From Psettodes erumei (Eukaryota > Chordata > Actinopteri > Pleuronectiformes > Psettodidae), in assembly GCA_016785225.1 (NCBI GenBank), contig JAFBJZ010000855.1, positions 620,001 through 684,000 of the forward strand: a stretch of DNA of 64,000 bases, written 5' to 3'. A program made the translations under genes and the position numbers. Each line of letters opens with the position of its first letter. Within the stretch, counting starts at the first letter, position 1. The notes under the pieces were generated by a model that was not told the origin of the DNA, did not search any database, and worked only from the letters and a program-made list of their open reading frames with translations. Shown one piece after another: positions 36,614 through 64,000 of the stretch.

Positions 36614-38076
36614 GGTTGGACAGGATAAGTCTCTTTGACATGAAAAAGATCGGAAGCTTTGTTTCCAAACTCAGCTTTTTCTGCAAAGTACATCCCTTAG
36701 TGCAGCAAGGCCTAGTTCCTAAGCCCGATCCTGTTTAAGAAATCCATGCAGACAAGAGTCTGAGCAGGTGTGTTCTTCTGAAACTGAAACTCAAGTGTGC
36801 TTGTGTACAGTCAAACAGAGAATCTTGGTCTTATCTGTGCAGTTTATGGCCCGTGTTTCGTTCCACTGATTGGATAGGGGTTGTGTGTTATCATGTTCCT
36901 TCTCATGACACACACACACTGGACTCTGGTCCTTGGTGTGAGCCCCATTCAGAAGCTAATCTGCAGCAATGATGGAGTATAGGTTACATCCAAAGGAAAA
37001 TCTGTTTTCTTGCCCTTGAGTTCATTTAATTTATTTTTTCTGGGAGAGACAAACAGGAGAGTTTGGAGACGTGCATATTTTTTTTGGTCTATAGTAAAAA
37101 GTCTTTATATCTTCAAAACAATTTAAACACTGCCTTTGCAGAAACCCAATCAAATAATAGAGTAAGATGTTTGTATGTATGTATTTACTTCAGCATTGTC
37201 ATCATGTATCATTACATGAGTGTTTGCAACAATGAGCTAAAAAAAATTAAAAAGCTAGGTGACTCTGAAATATGCAAATGGTTATCAGTGATATTTAATT
37301 ATGGCAAACCAGGTCATAACTGTCCAGTTACCCACTTGGTTATATTGGTTTTATATTTGAATATCTCTGTTTTTTTCTATTCATTATTGAATGTGGCAAT
37401 GTAGAGGTGTGAATACATTTTGTGACAGAAAGAGGTTTGTTTAAACAAAAAATTAGCAACCAAAGATTTTTTTAAATTTCATCAATGACTGGTTTAGTGT
37501 ATGATGTGTTAAAAAAGATTAAAAAAAAAATAATGCCATCACAACTTCCCAGAGTCCAAGATGGATTCTTCAAACTTCTTTTGTTTCACTAAAAATATAA
37601 AATCCAAGGATAAGAATATATATATTTACATAATTTTTTTTTGCAAAAATCAAACAACCAATCAGTTATAAAAATATTTCCTGATTGTTCTAACTATCTT
37701 AATTGACTGTCAATTAGCAAATTTCAACTAATTTCAGCTCTTCATCATGCATACATGTTTTGAATGTGAGTTTGTAGTGGATATTGACAGAAAATATAAA
37801 TAGCAGGTATGTTTCACTCCCTCTTGATCTTCTCTTTTATCTTTCCCTTTTGTTGTTGTCCATTATAGAAAAATGGGAGTGGAGATTGAAACCGACAGCA
37901 GCTGTGCGTGTTAGACACACCTTTACAAACATCCACTGAAAAGGACAGGGTGTTCCCATTTAACCATTAAACCAATTTTTTTTTATAACCATTCAACATC
38001 TTCATTCATTGTCCTTTGTTATATTGGTACCCATGGTGGTGTAAGCATGACCAATAACAGCTCTGTTTTGTTACAT
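36614..38076. other. Spacer between the two MYADM-like genes
   Basis: It holds the 5' flank of the first gene and the 3' flank of the second. The DNA is AT-rich from 37080 to 37800. No further gene is seen. Confidence 0.5.
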
Positions 38077-38082
38077 TTTATT
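38077..38082 (-). terminator. Candidate polyadenylation signal of MYADM-like gene 2
   Basis: AATAAA on the minus strand, about 290 bp beyond the stop codon. Confidence 0.4.
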
Positions 38083-38367
38083 CATATTTCAAACACTGAA
38101 ATTGACAGGAGCTAAATCAGTTGAATGCAGCTGAGACTGACTGTGTCATATCAATGCTGCATCTAAATAGGAACATTAATAGAGATCAGATAAAAGGAAG
38201 AAAAGGGAAAAAATAGATTATATTTCCTTAAAGTTAAAAACTGGACACAACCCTCATTGTTTCATGTCACCATCATGACAGCAGATCTTCATGTTCTTCA
38301 TGCTCAGTCATAGAGGTAAAAAATTTACTGAACTAGTTAGTGTTTGTGTATGGGGATTATTTGCAAC

Positions 38368-39623
38368 CTATGTTCTGCTGATGAAGAAGACCAGTCTAAA
38401 GGAATAAACTGTGTCCACCATGTAAGCAACAAGGTTAAAACAGGTCATGAAAGAAATAACTACTAAATTATTCCATGAACAAAAACTAATTTGGGAGCAG
38501 TTGCTGGGTCTGGGATTGTTTTGGAAGCTGTAAAATGGCCAGATGACAACAGCGGTGATGTACATCAACACTGCCAACACATTACAACCTGTCAGAACTT
38601 TGTCAAATGGTGCCGGGAAGAGAGACAGAAGGCGGCAGATGGTAAAAATGATGACGAGGAGGGCAAAAATGAAACAGATGCAGTAGACCGCGACACACCA
38701 TTGGAGTCCTGGAAACTTAGAGAACTTGTTGTAGTCCAAGCATGTGAAGATGATGCAGGCCACAAAGGCCTCCAGAACCTTGAGGAGGCCTGGGACTGTG
38801 GAAAGAAATCCACTGATTTCACCAGGTTTGGCCCGGGTCAGCCCGACCTCAGTGGCGTACAGGATGAAGGCCAGACAAGAAGTAACAGTGGCACCAATCT
38901 GCTTACCACAGCTAGAGCAAGTGAAGAAGGTGGGATAGATGACAGATGCTGCCAGCACCTGTATGAAGGAAACATCAAAAGTAAATGTGAAATGAATCCT
39001 TTAATGTGCTGTCTAAGTGTAAATTTAAGTTTTTTTCTTGTGCACTCAAAGATGAACAGTTATGGGTACATTTAGAACCATACAGTATAAATCTTAGAGC
39101 ACCAGTAAATTTTAAATATGCATATTTTCTAATCCCCTCATGTCAAAGTCAATTAAACATGGCATTATTATCTATGTATGTGGGAGTTGTTTCATACTGT
39201 ATTAGCTTAAAATGTGCTCGCTTAGTTTGGTTCCCAATAAATTTAATTTCTTCTGTAAAATCTAGACTTTATATTGCCAAAATAGTAATGAGTAACCTTT
39301 GACAAATTTATCTTGACAAAATCCAGAGACAAAGACAAGTAAAAACAGTGAAAATTGGCACACACCATCAGAGTAGCCAGCATGGCGAAAGCTGTAGTGA
39401 AGTCATCCCACGAGATTGGCAACTTTGCATTGAGACTGGTGAATTCCAGCAGGAGTATGAGCAAGGTGACGCTGAAGCAGAAGCACCAGGTGAACATGCA
39501 CCATGTCCAGAAGGAGTCCGTTCTGTGGCCCACTGATGCCACCAAGCTGAAGGAGATGCAGGTGAAGATCACCTCCAGTATCCGCACAATGCCAACGGGC
39601 ACCATCAGAGTCCTGAAGTCCAT
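38368..39623 (-). CDS. MYADM-like double-MARVEL membrane protein, two-exon copy
   Basis: The exons are 39366-39623 (86 codons) and 38368-38958 (196 codons plus stop), joined in phase 0 to give 282 residues. The donor is CTGATG before GTGTGT and the acceptor is CATACAG before GTGCTGGCAGC. The join gives AFAMLATLM-VLAASVIYPTFFTC, which aligns with the uninterrupted neighbour across the same helix (ALAMLGSLMCLTTSIIYPTLF). Other hallmarks are FWTWCMFTWCFCFSVTLLIL, GLLKVLEAFVACIIF and QWCVAVYCIC. About eight membrane segments and two MARVEL units are expected. FTWCFCFSVTL and SLVASVG are closest to MYADM itself as I remember it. The 407-bp intron is the notable difference from the neighbour. Confidence 0.85.
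38959..39365 (-). other. Intron of MYADM-like gene 2
   Basis: A 407-bp AT-rich phase-0 intron. Its position corresponds to the middle of an unsplit codon run in the tandem neighbour. Confidence 0.8.
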
Positions 39624-40954
39624 GTTGATTGTAATCCTCTGGTCAGTTAATTGTGGTTCTAGATAGCTATTTAGTTAATTTGTGACCACTTCACCAGTGT
39701 GTCTCCTCAATTCTTGCTGATAATTTTTTTTACTGTATTATGTTTAATAGCTTACTTCCTTGTCCCTCATGCTAGTAGTGCTGCCTGAATGTGACGGGCA
39801 CACAGAGTGTTGTGGAAGCTCTGGCTGCTCCCTTGTTGCCGCCTTATCAGACCTTCTTCCTCAAATGCCCAGGAACCAAATTATTATGGTGCAAATGCTT
39901 GAAAGAGTTAGTGTTGGTGAATGGGAGCAGTTGCATGGTGTTCACTTCCACTTATCAGCTGCAAGAGGCTTGGCTTAGACCCCCCCGAAATTATTACAAG
40001 AATTGCACCTAATGAGACTTGGTGCCCTGTTTCTCATGCATTATGTTTACTTAGTCAGTGGCCCGCCCATCCATTAATAGTTTAAATGTGTAAATGTGTG
40101 ACAAGAGAAAGAGGACTTTGTCCTCAGGAAAAAGAAAAAAGTGGCGGCATATGAGGGAATGCAAAGAAAGGAGTAATGCAGGATAATTTTTTGTTAGAGA
40201 TACTTTTTGAACATTCACCCTTTTTTGTCATTTTTCTCGCCTGTATTTGAACTCCGGACTGTGACTGCTACTCACCCCCTCCTCTGTACCTCTTTTGGCT
40301 GGCCTTCATGAACACTCACATCTCACACATCTTATCTTTTGCTCGCAGCACCCCATTTATTTAGCCAACACTTTATGAATGGTACACTGTGAAACAAAAC
40401 TGGAATGAAAGATTGAAGACACAAAGACAAATAACAAGGTGCAGACAGGTAGAGGGGCTGTCTGCTTTTTGGAGTGCAGAGGGCAGAAGTGAAGGGGAGG
40501 TCACCGTGGTGGTTTAGAAACATAAATGTTTTAAATCATTAAATCATGTTTATCTATTTTTTGAAAGCAGATTGTGTAGTAATTCAATGCATGCATTTAT
40601 GATATGCATTTGACAATTTACACATAAGTATCCTTAAACTGACCTTTCAGCTCTCTGTATGTAGTGGGGTGGTAAAATGGTGTCATACATTATAAAGCTG
40701 GAATTACTCTGACCTCTAGTGGCCATGTATGAAAATACAGTTCGTCTAAATTTGCAGTCAGAAGCGCCTGTCTGGCTGTTATGTGACTGTTGTGCAGTGC
40801 ATTCCACATGCAATGGGGAATGTTCTTGTGATAGTCCTGTGACCTCTCAGTAGCCCTTCCTGACTGTCATCAGGCCTTCATGTGTCAAAAGTCATGTGTT
40901 TAGGTTGAGGATGTTTCACACTCACTTAGTGTGTGGGAAAGAGTTACAAGTAGG
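39624..40954. other. Intergenic between the MYADM-like pair and litaf
   Basis: Divergent promoters of the minus-strand MYADM-like gene and the plus-strand litaf probably lie here. No gene is seen. Confidence 0.45.
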
Positions 40955-41134
40955 TATAAAAGTTTGAAAATTTAGTATAAACACTTTCACAGTGTTCTGG
41001 AAGAGTATGGCATAAAAAGCACCAGGATTCAGGGGTGAGAGGAAATGAGCTCCGGATGCTGCTTGGTTTGAACAGAGTTACACCCACCTGCTCATCTGAT
41101 ATGATACTGCTAACTTCCTTTTTAATTCTGTGAG
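40955..41134 (+). promoter_or_regulatory. Candidate TATA box and noncoding first exon of litaf
   Basis: TATAAAA is at 40955-40961. A possible untranslated exon follows and ends at a consensus donor, TGTGAG before GTAAGT, at 41134. The matching acceptor would be TTGTATCCAG at 43562, 15 bp before the coding ATG. I infer the pairing from position only. Confidence 0.4.
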
Positions 41135-43562
41135 GTAAGTTCTGCTTTTATTCTACTACTTCCACTACCAGAGGCCATTGTTCTATAAAGAGTTCATGCT
41201 GTTTCGAAAGACCATGAATTTGAGTGAAGTGATTCAGTGAGCTGCATGGTGATTTAGTAATAATGGAAAATCAGTTTTTGCATTTTTACATTGTGCTTGC
41301 TGATGGAAAAAACAAAAGACAACTTAGAATGGACAGACATTTCTCAGATGACCAGAAACATGATTCAGACAGGATAATAATTTATAATAATAATCTGTTA
41401 TCTTTGAATTCCAATTTATTTTGTTAAAACCTTTACCATCACAAGTTTATGGGCAATAATCTGTCAGGGCTGTTTGTCAGCTTCTCCTCTGCGCCACAGG
41501 TGAATGATGTGTGAATGAGTTGAAAATATGTGTAGAATGCTTGGTTATGCTGGCAGCATTTTCACTATTGTGGCTATTGCATGTTGATCGAGTCTCCCAG
41601 GCTGTCACTGAAGCATGATCGTATACAGGCTATGCAGGATTTTTAGCAACAGCTAGGTTGTCAAGTAGAACACTGTGACAGAGGTTAGACCACAGGAAAT
41701 TGCAAAGTTAGGTGTTGGCCTCCAGGAAAGCACAACAACGGCTATTGTAGCAGTGGTTGGTTAATATTCTGTTGTTAAGCCACTACTTCTCCAGGTCACA
41801 GTGATTCGTGCATGTATGCATATGTAGATTAATGGGATTTTTCCTGGGTTGCTGTCTGAAAATTAGGCAGTAATTTAGGTAAACAAAGAACACTTTGTTC
41901 TTACATGATCCACATCTCTCTCCTCTCTTTTTGATTGACCCCTGCCTCCGTAACTTTTATTGCTAATTATTGATATTTGATAATATATTGATAAAACATA
42001 TTGATAATTATTTGAAGAACATTTTAACAAACACTTCAATACTACTCTAGCCTCTACTGGCCCACTCAGTCAGAGAATAAAATGGGAGGTGTTGGGGGAG
42101 GGGACATCTTAAAGTTGCAGAGCTTGTTTGTGGGAGAGAAAACACAGATGCTACTTCCTGTATTAACAGTACAATCACTGTGTGCAATCATACCCTATCC
42201 TTTCTTGGTTTACATCCTCCTTCTTGCTGCACTCAGGAGAGAGCTATTTTTTGATGGAAAGTCATAGGTAGGTAAATCTTCTTCTGAAATGATCACATGC
42301 TGTTGGTTGTGAGTTGTGTCATTTATGTGTTTGTGTAAGATATTAATATTTGTATACCTAATTCAGGGTTGATATATTTCAACAACTATGAAACAGATGG
42401 ATTTTTCAGAATTTGCTTTTTTTTCAGATTGTCAAAAGTGTTTTTAAACAGGGCCTCCAGTGCTCCATACCCCTCCCATTAAGCGAATGACTCAGTAAAT
42501 AGTCAATTTAGTAGTAAAGTAGTGGTAAACAATAAATTGCTGCCCGACTGCCAATGATGAACTGTTGTAGTAAAACAGAAGTTTAACCCTAATTTTACTG
42601 TTAGTTTTATTAACTAACTTAACTAACTTTATTAACGTCCATCCAATTTTGAGCTACAGCTATGTGTGTTTTACTGTGGTATTTCAATTTCATGCCACTA
42701 CTATTTTGTTACATTTTTGAGCCAAATATAATACATTATACTCCACTACATGTATTTAGATGAAGCAACTTCAAACTGTTCAAATCATCCCCATCCTGAC
42801 CAGCTACAATGACTGAAATGCTAACTCATTCATGTATAATGTAATGTAATATGTACTGCATATAATAATATAATACTCACAGGAACATTAGGAACTTTAC
42901 AATAATAATAATAATACAATACAAACACAAGTACATTATTGTTTATATGTTACAGTAAATGCACTTTTTTCTTTGTCATGTGCATCTGTCAAGTTAATTT
43001 GACAACAGATGGATTGTAAAGAGGAAATGATACCTGTAGTTGGGTAAATCCTGAGGAAGTTCCACTGCGGTGAAGACATTTTTTACTTCTATAGTGGTCA
43101 CACGAAATGTTTGTGATGTGTTACTGTCATATTACTTTCTGAATGCATGTCTTAGATAACCAAACCCATGCAACATTGTTATAAATGTAATGCTTGCTCA
43201 TGGTATTTGGCTTCAGTTTGTATGAAACATACATTTTCTCCACTTTCACATATGTGATGAAAATACAGTAGAGACATAGAGTGCTCACATTAGTTCTAGC
43301 AATAATACATGGTAATGAAGTTAATATGAAGGCAACAAAACCATTGTTTATCATTCATGTACTGTAGATTATATACTTTAAAGTTAAGCAACTGTGGAGG
43401 AAGAGGCCTATATGCATTCAACAGCAATGTTGGTGGACGTTTAGGGCTAAAACCCCAAAACCCCATTAGACTATGACATACATTGTTGTTGATTTCATAT
43501 TCAATAACTTGAAAGCCAGTTGATCAACTTGAAAATGAATTATACACATCTCTTGTATCCAG
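41135..43562. other. Putative 5' intron of litaf, no other feature
   Basis: AT-rich DNA with no recognised gene. The 61-codon frame at 42082 ends just before a possible donor but has no domain. Confidence 0.4.
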
Positions 43563-43577
43563 TCAGGATTTCTGAAG

Positions 43578-45251
43578 ATGGATAAAGATTATCCACCTGA
43601 TGCAACGGCTCCACCGTACCCTGGGCCACCTATGAACTATGGGTGTGCAGTACCTCAGCCAGGCTACTATCCTGCAGCACCTCCACCTGCTGGATACCAC
43701 AGTGGTCAGTGCCTTTGGTCACTGTTTATTTTAAATAATCTCAAGTAATATGTGAAATTCTATTTTTAATCACTACTGAATCACTACTTTATTGAGAAAA
43801 GAGCAAGGAGGCAGAGTCGTGATGTGCTGTGCTGGCCATCTGCATATTCAAGGACAAATAACTCCTTAGTTCTGCACAAGCACCAGCATTGTCCAAAGGC
43901 CTTATCAGACCTCACCCAACAGAAAAACATTTTACATAACATGGGTTATACAAAGTGTGAAATATAATTTAACACTTCATTATAAACCGTATATTTATCT
44001 AAGCAAATGTTGTTATGTTTTATTTTAAGCAAATGCTTTCATAGTATGTGTGTTTCCCTGGCCAGGTGCTCCTTTTGCTCCAGTCACAGCTCCATCTGTC
44101 ACAACAGGTGAGGAGATGCATCCGATCCAACACTGTTCTTTGTGAAACACAAGAGTGATGCATGCATATGTTGTATCATTTCTCAGAACATGCATGCGCA
44201 CACATGCATGTGTTAAAGGTTCATTTTCAGAGCACACACATCTCTGTGAGCAGATAGGCCAGGGAGGCGAAGTCAGTGGGCAAAGACCTTGGCTTCCAAC
44301 CACACCAATGTGAAGAAAAGCCCATTTGTAGCCTCTAAACAAAAAAAGTATTGTTCGGTGTTTTTTCTGTGTCCAGTCACATTGTGAGTATTGCTTTCTG
44401 TGACAGATGGTTAAGGATTCCTATCACAGGTACATTACTTCTTCACAATCTCTCCCCATGTGAATAACATCACTCCAGTCTCAGTCCCAGAGTTTAAAAC
44501 ACTCTGGATTTGGATTGCTCACTAGTGTCTTCAAAAACAGTGACCACGTTAAAACAGAACACACAATACGAAACAGGAAACAAGCTCCTTATCAAATTAC
44601 AGTTCTTGTGCAGCCTCTGCTGGTCTTGTTGAGTCAGTGCATTTCATCCTCTCGTCTGGTAATGACAGCCCAAAGTGGAAAGTCTCAGTGATCATATACT
44701 GCATAGAGAAATGGGTCTGCACTGCACTCATTTTAATGTGTTACAAGTGAATATGGACGCTAATACTTTATTTTATGTGTTGTGTATTTCTCGTCCTCAG
44801 TCACTCACGTGGTACTAACGCCTGCACTACAGGATAGACCAGGACAAACTGTGTGTCCCCACTGCAATCAGAATGTGGTCACCAAGATAGAGCACACATC
44901 AGGCCTGCTGACCTGGGCTATCTGCGGCGGCCTTGCTTTCTTCGGGTAAAAACAGTCTTTTGGGTAGCAGCTTGCTGCACACGTCATTTACAGTAGTTTC
45001 TCTCATATGGAAAAAAATAAGCTGGAAGACATCTACAAAGCTATAAATCTCAAACTATGCAAGAAGAAGTACCAAAGATTGAATTTTATCATTACTTTAG
45101 GGATAAAACTGGAAAGTTATCAGTCCCTTTGATTTATGCCTACAGGTGTTTTCTTTGCTGCTGTATCCCATTCTGCATTGATTCCTTTCAAGATGTGGAG
45201 CATCGCTGTCCATGTTGCCACAGAGTCATCTACGTATTCAAGCGACTATGA
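43578..45251 (+). CDS. litaf: LITAF-domain protein, four coding exons
   Basis: The exons are 43578-43704, 44066-44107, 44801-44945 and 45146-45251, with phases 1, 1 and 2, giving 139 residues. A Pro/Tyr-rich N-terminus ([18 protein letters not shown]) precedes the LITAF domain. The domain has [14 protein letters not shown], then the hydrophobic membrane-inserting stretch ([24 protein letters not shown]), then [19 protein letters not shown]. The two CxxC motifs jointly bind one zinc ion, and the protein attaches monotopically to the cytosolic face of late endosomes and lysosomes. LITAF/SIMPLE acts in endosomal sorting. The length is close to family size (161 in human LITAF). I see no PPxY and no PSAP/PTAP motif in the N-terminus, unlike mammalian LITAF. 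Other LITAF-family members such as CDIP1 are possible, but the KRL ending and PFCID favour LITAF. Confidence 0.85.
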
Positions 45252-45499
45252 AACTATCCTGACTGAATGGAGGAGAAGAACTTATTACTTATACTGTTTA
45301 TACAATATAGCTTAGTCCAACACAGCTGTACTTATGCTACAACATGGTTTTGATATTGATCAAAATAATATAAAATGCACTTACCCAATCTTATCTTACT
45401 GTAGGTTGTTGTTTAGGTTGATGTTTAGTATTATAATAGCAGAACATTTGTATTGCATTTTTAGGAAGGATAACAATATAAACCAACAGACATGCCAAA

Positions 45500-45505
45500 A
45501 ATAAA
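45500..45505 (+). terminator. Candidate polyadenylation signal of litaf
   Basis: AATAAA about 250 bp beyond the stop. Further AATAAA copies follow at about 45523-45533. Confidence 0.5.
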
Positions 45506-46273
45506 TGAATATAAATACATATAAATAAATAAAACAACCTTATCTTCATGTGTCAGCTGTAGTTATGGGTTGCTCCTATTTTTCTAGTGAATTCAGTTTG
45601 TTGTTGTTGATTGACTTTTTTTGCAGCACTTGCCTCTCTGCCCTGTCACTATGCCATGATTGACCTGATGACTGTGCTAAAAGAAATGTCACTGAATCAA
45701 AGTTATAATGAGCTATACTCTGGGCTGACTGACTCAATGTCAATGAGGATTTAGGTTGCTGGGAATGTCGCTTGCCGAGGCTGTAGAAGGAGGTTCATGC
45801 CTCACCTGTTGTCCAGAATCATGTTGATCCTTTGCATGTTTTAATGATGTACCTCCCCGCTAATGTCAGTCAGTCAAAATTTCTGGTGTTGTAGTCCCAG
45901 TTAATCATGACTCTGGTGATGAATAGGTCAAATGATATCTAAATGTCTATCTTAATACTGGGCGGAAATTAAAAAGTGAAACTATGTAATATAGCTGTTG
46001 TTACAACAGAATTTTTATTATTATTATTCACTGTGTAGTTTGGATCTAGAATATACTGAAACATTATGCTGCAGCGGTGCTGTTTAGATAAAACAATATT
46101 AAAAATGCACTTGTCAGTAAGTACTTAATATATAATAAAGACTATATCAAAGCTTTAGAATACTGGTGTCCAATTTTTTTTCTTTTTTGATATGTCAGTT
46201 AGACTTTGTGGACAAAATCAGTTCAACACGGTCACTGCAAATAATCTTACGTTGTTAGCCTAATGTGACGCCA

Positions 46274-46281
46274 TCACGTGA
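46274..46281. promoter_or_regulatory. TCACGTGA palindrome (CLEAR/M-box-like E-box)
   Basis: A perfect 8-bp palindrome around CACGTG, about 0.8 kb upstream of the spag9 start codon. It matches the core bound by TFEB/MITF-type bHLH-Zip factors and by USF. Function is inferred. Confidence 0.4.
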
Positions 46282-46797
46282 TCTGGTCAACAACTCAGCT
46301 GTTGTGATGGTGCCTTCATGAACGTCGGAAACGTTTTATAACAAGGCCACCTGGATGGAAAAAAACAACATCCTGAGCTGAAAGGACTCCAGTGTGATTA
46401 TGTCTGGCCTTCCAACCGCGGGAATTTACATGTTATCGTTATGCTGTGTGAAAGTATCATAATATTTCTAAATTTAAGAAATTATATAAATTATGTTGAT
46501 GGAGCACCTAAAAAGGTAAGTAGCGCTGGACAGTTCACAAGCAATAGTTTGATGGCTCAAAACAATGCTTTTATTCCACGGACCTCACTGACGAGTATTT
46601 AATTTTATTTTTTTTTTAACCAATAACGCTGACAATCGTGAAACTGAATACACGTGTTTTGTGCTGTTTGTGTGTGTGAAAAATATTCTGTACAGTATTA
46701 TCTGTTTTTGATTTGCAGCGATAATACGTGATTATACTTTATACTAATTGTACTCCCACAATATAAAATCGATACATCTTCCGGGACGTCGTACGTG

Positions 46798-46818
46798 GTT
46801 TCACTTCCTCAGTGAAAC
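46798..46818. promoter_or_regulatory. GTTTCACT/AGTGAAAC inverted repeat (ETS-IRF-like)
   Basis: Two perfect 8-bp arms flank TCCTC. On the minus strand the left half reads GGAAGTGAAAC, an ETS-IRF composite (EICE)-type sequence. It lies about 245 bp upstream of the spag9 ATG. Function is inferred. Confidence 0.4.
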
Positions 46819-47062
46819 TGAGAAGTAGAAGCTTTGGTAGAGCACTTGAAGGCAGCATGGGACAAGTGAGGGAAAAAAGAGGAAGAAATCCACGTAGCCT
46901 GTCTTGCATCGTAATAGTCCAGCCGTGTGATGTCCTGGATGTGTACGTTCATGTGAAGAAACACTGCCTTCAGTTAAGCGGGTAACGGTGTTCATAGTGG
47001 CGGGCTAACGCGGGTATAACCCACATCGGTCCCGTTTGCTGAAAAGGGAGAGGACTAAAAAA

Positions 47063-64000
<16,938 letters not shown>

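Larger units (their letters stand above)
45506..47062 (+). promoter_or_regulatory. litaf-spag9 intergenic region and spag9 promoter
   Basis: No gene is seen. Near the spag9 end the DNA becomes CpG-rich (46980-47060). A TCACGTGA E-box is at 46274-46281 and an inverted-repeat GTTTCACT/AGTGAAAC at 46798-46818. The transcription start is not defined. Confidence 0.4.

Noticed and set aside
38491..39075. 194-codon plus-strand frame opposite MYADM-like gene 2
   Set aside because: It is an antisense shadow of exon 2 and runs into the intron.

Overview
The window is vertebrate nuclear DNA, most likely from a ray-finned (perciform-type) fish. The genes are split by GT-AG introns, intergenic DNA is AT-rich with many (CA)n/(TC)n microsatellites, and there are two copies of an interspersed repeat carrying the core TTATGCTAAGCTAAC that I associate with perciform genomes. 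There are no bacterial, phage or organelle features. Most long open frames outside the genes below are microsatellite translations or antisense shadows.

Layout, left to right. (1) 1-17638, minus strand: the 5' half of a NHERF2-type PDZ scaffold. Exon 1 and exon 2 encode PDZ1, a 14 kb intron follows, and exon 3 encodes the first half of PDZ2; the rest lies off the left edge. (2) 18-26.5 kb: gene-poor, with a minisatellite and a perfect hairpin. (3) 26748-27933, minus: a somatostatin receptor, best matched to SSTR5, split by a 124-bp phase-0 intron right after TM5. (4) 29.8-35.7 kb: gene-poor. (5) 35753-36613 and 38368-39623, both minus: a tandem pair of MYADM-like double-MARVEL membrane proteins, one uninterrupted and one with a coding intron. 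(6) 43578-45251, plus: a four-exon LITAF-domain gene with a candidate TATA box and noncoding first exon near 41 kb. (7) 47063 to the right edge, plus: spag9 (JIP4), with about 27 coding exons and roughly 1,146 codons visible. It covers RH1, coiled coils, RH2 and much of the C-terminal propeller; the last part is beyond the window.

How the genes relate: they are independent genes, not an operon. From memory of human maps, NHERF2, SSTR5 and LITAF are on 16p13, while SPAG9 is on 17q and its paralogue MAPK8IP3 is on 16p13.3, so the block looks like part of the 16p/17q paralogon. LITAF and JIP4 both act on late endosomes and lysosomes. NHERF scaffolds bind the tails of membrane receptors and transporters.

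The most interesting observations are all about splicing. spag9 has two candidate symmetric microexons (12 and 15 nt) in one intron, and a (TG)18 tract ending 11 nt before its exon 2. Retention of the sstr5 intron would encode a 5-TM receptor. The two MYADM-like genes differ in intron content. I found no clearly novel biological system.
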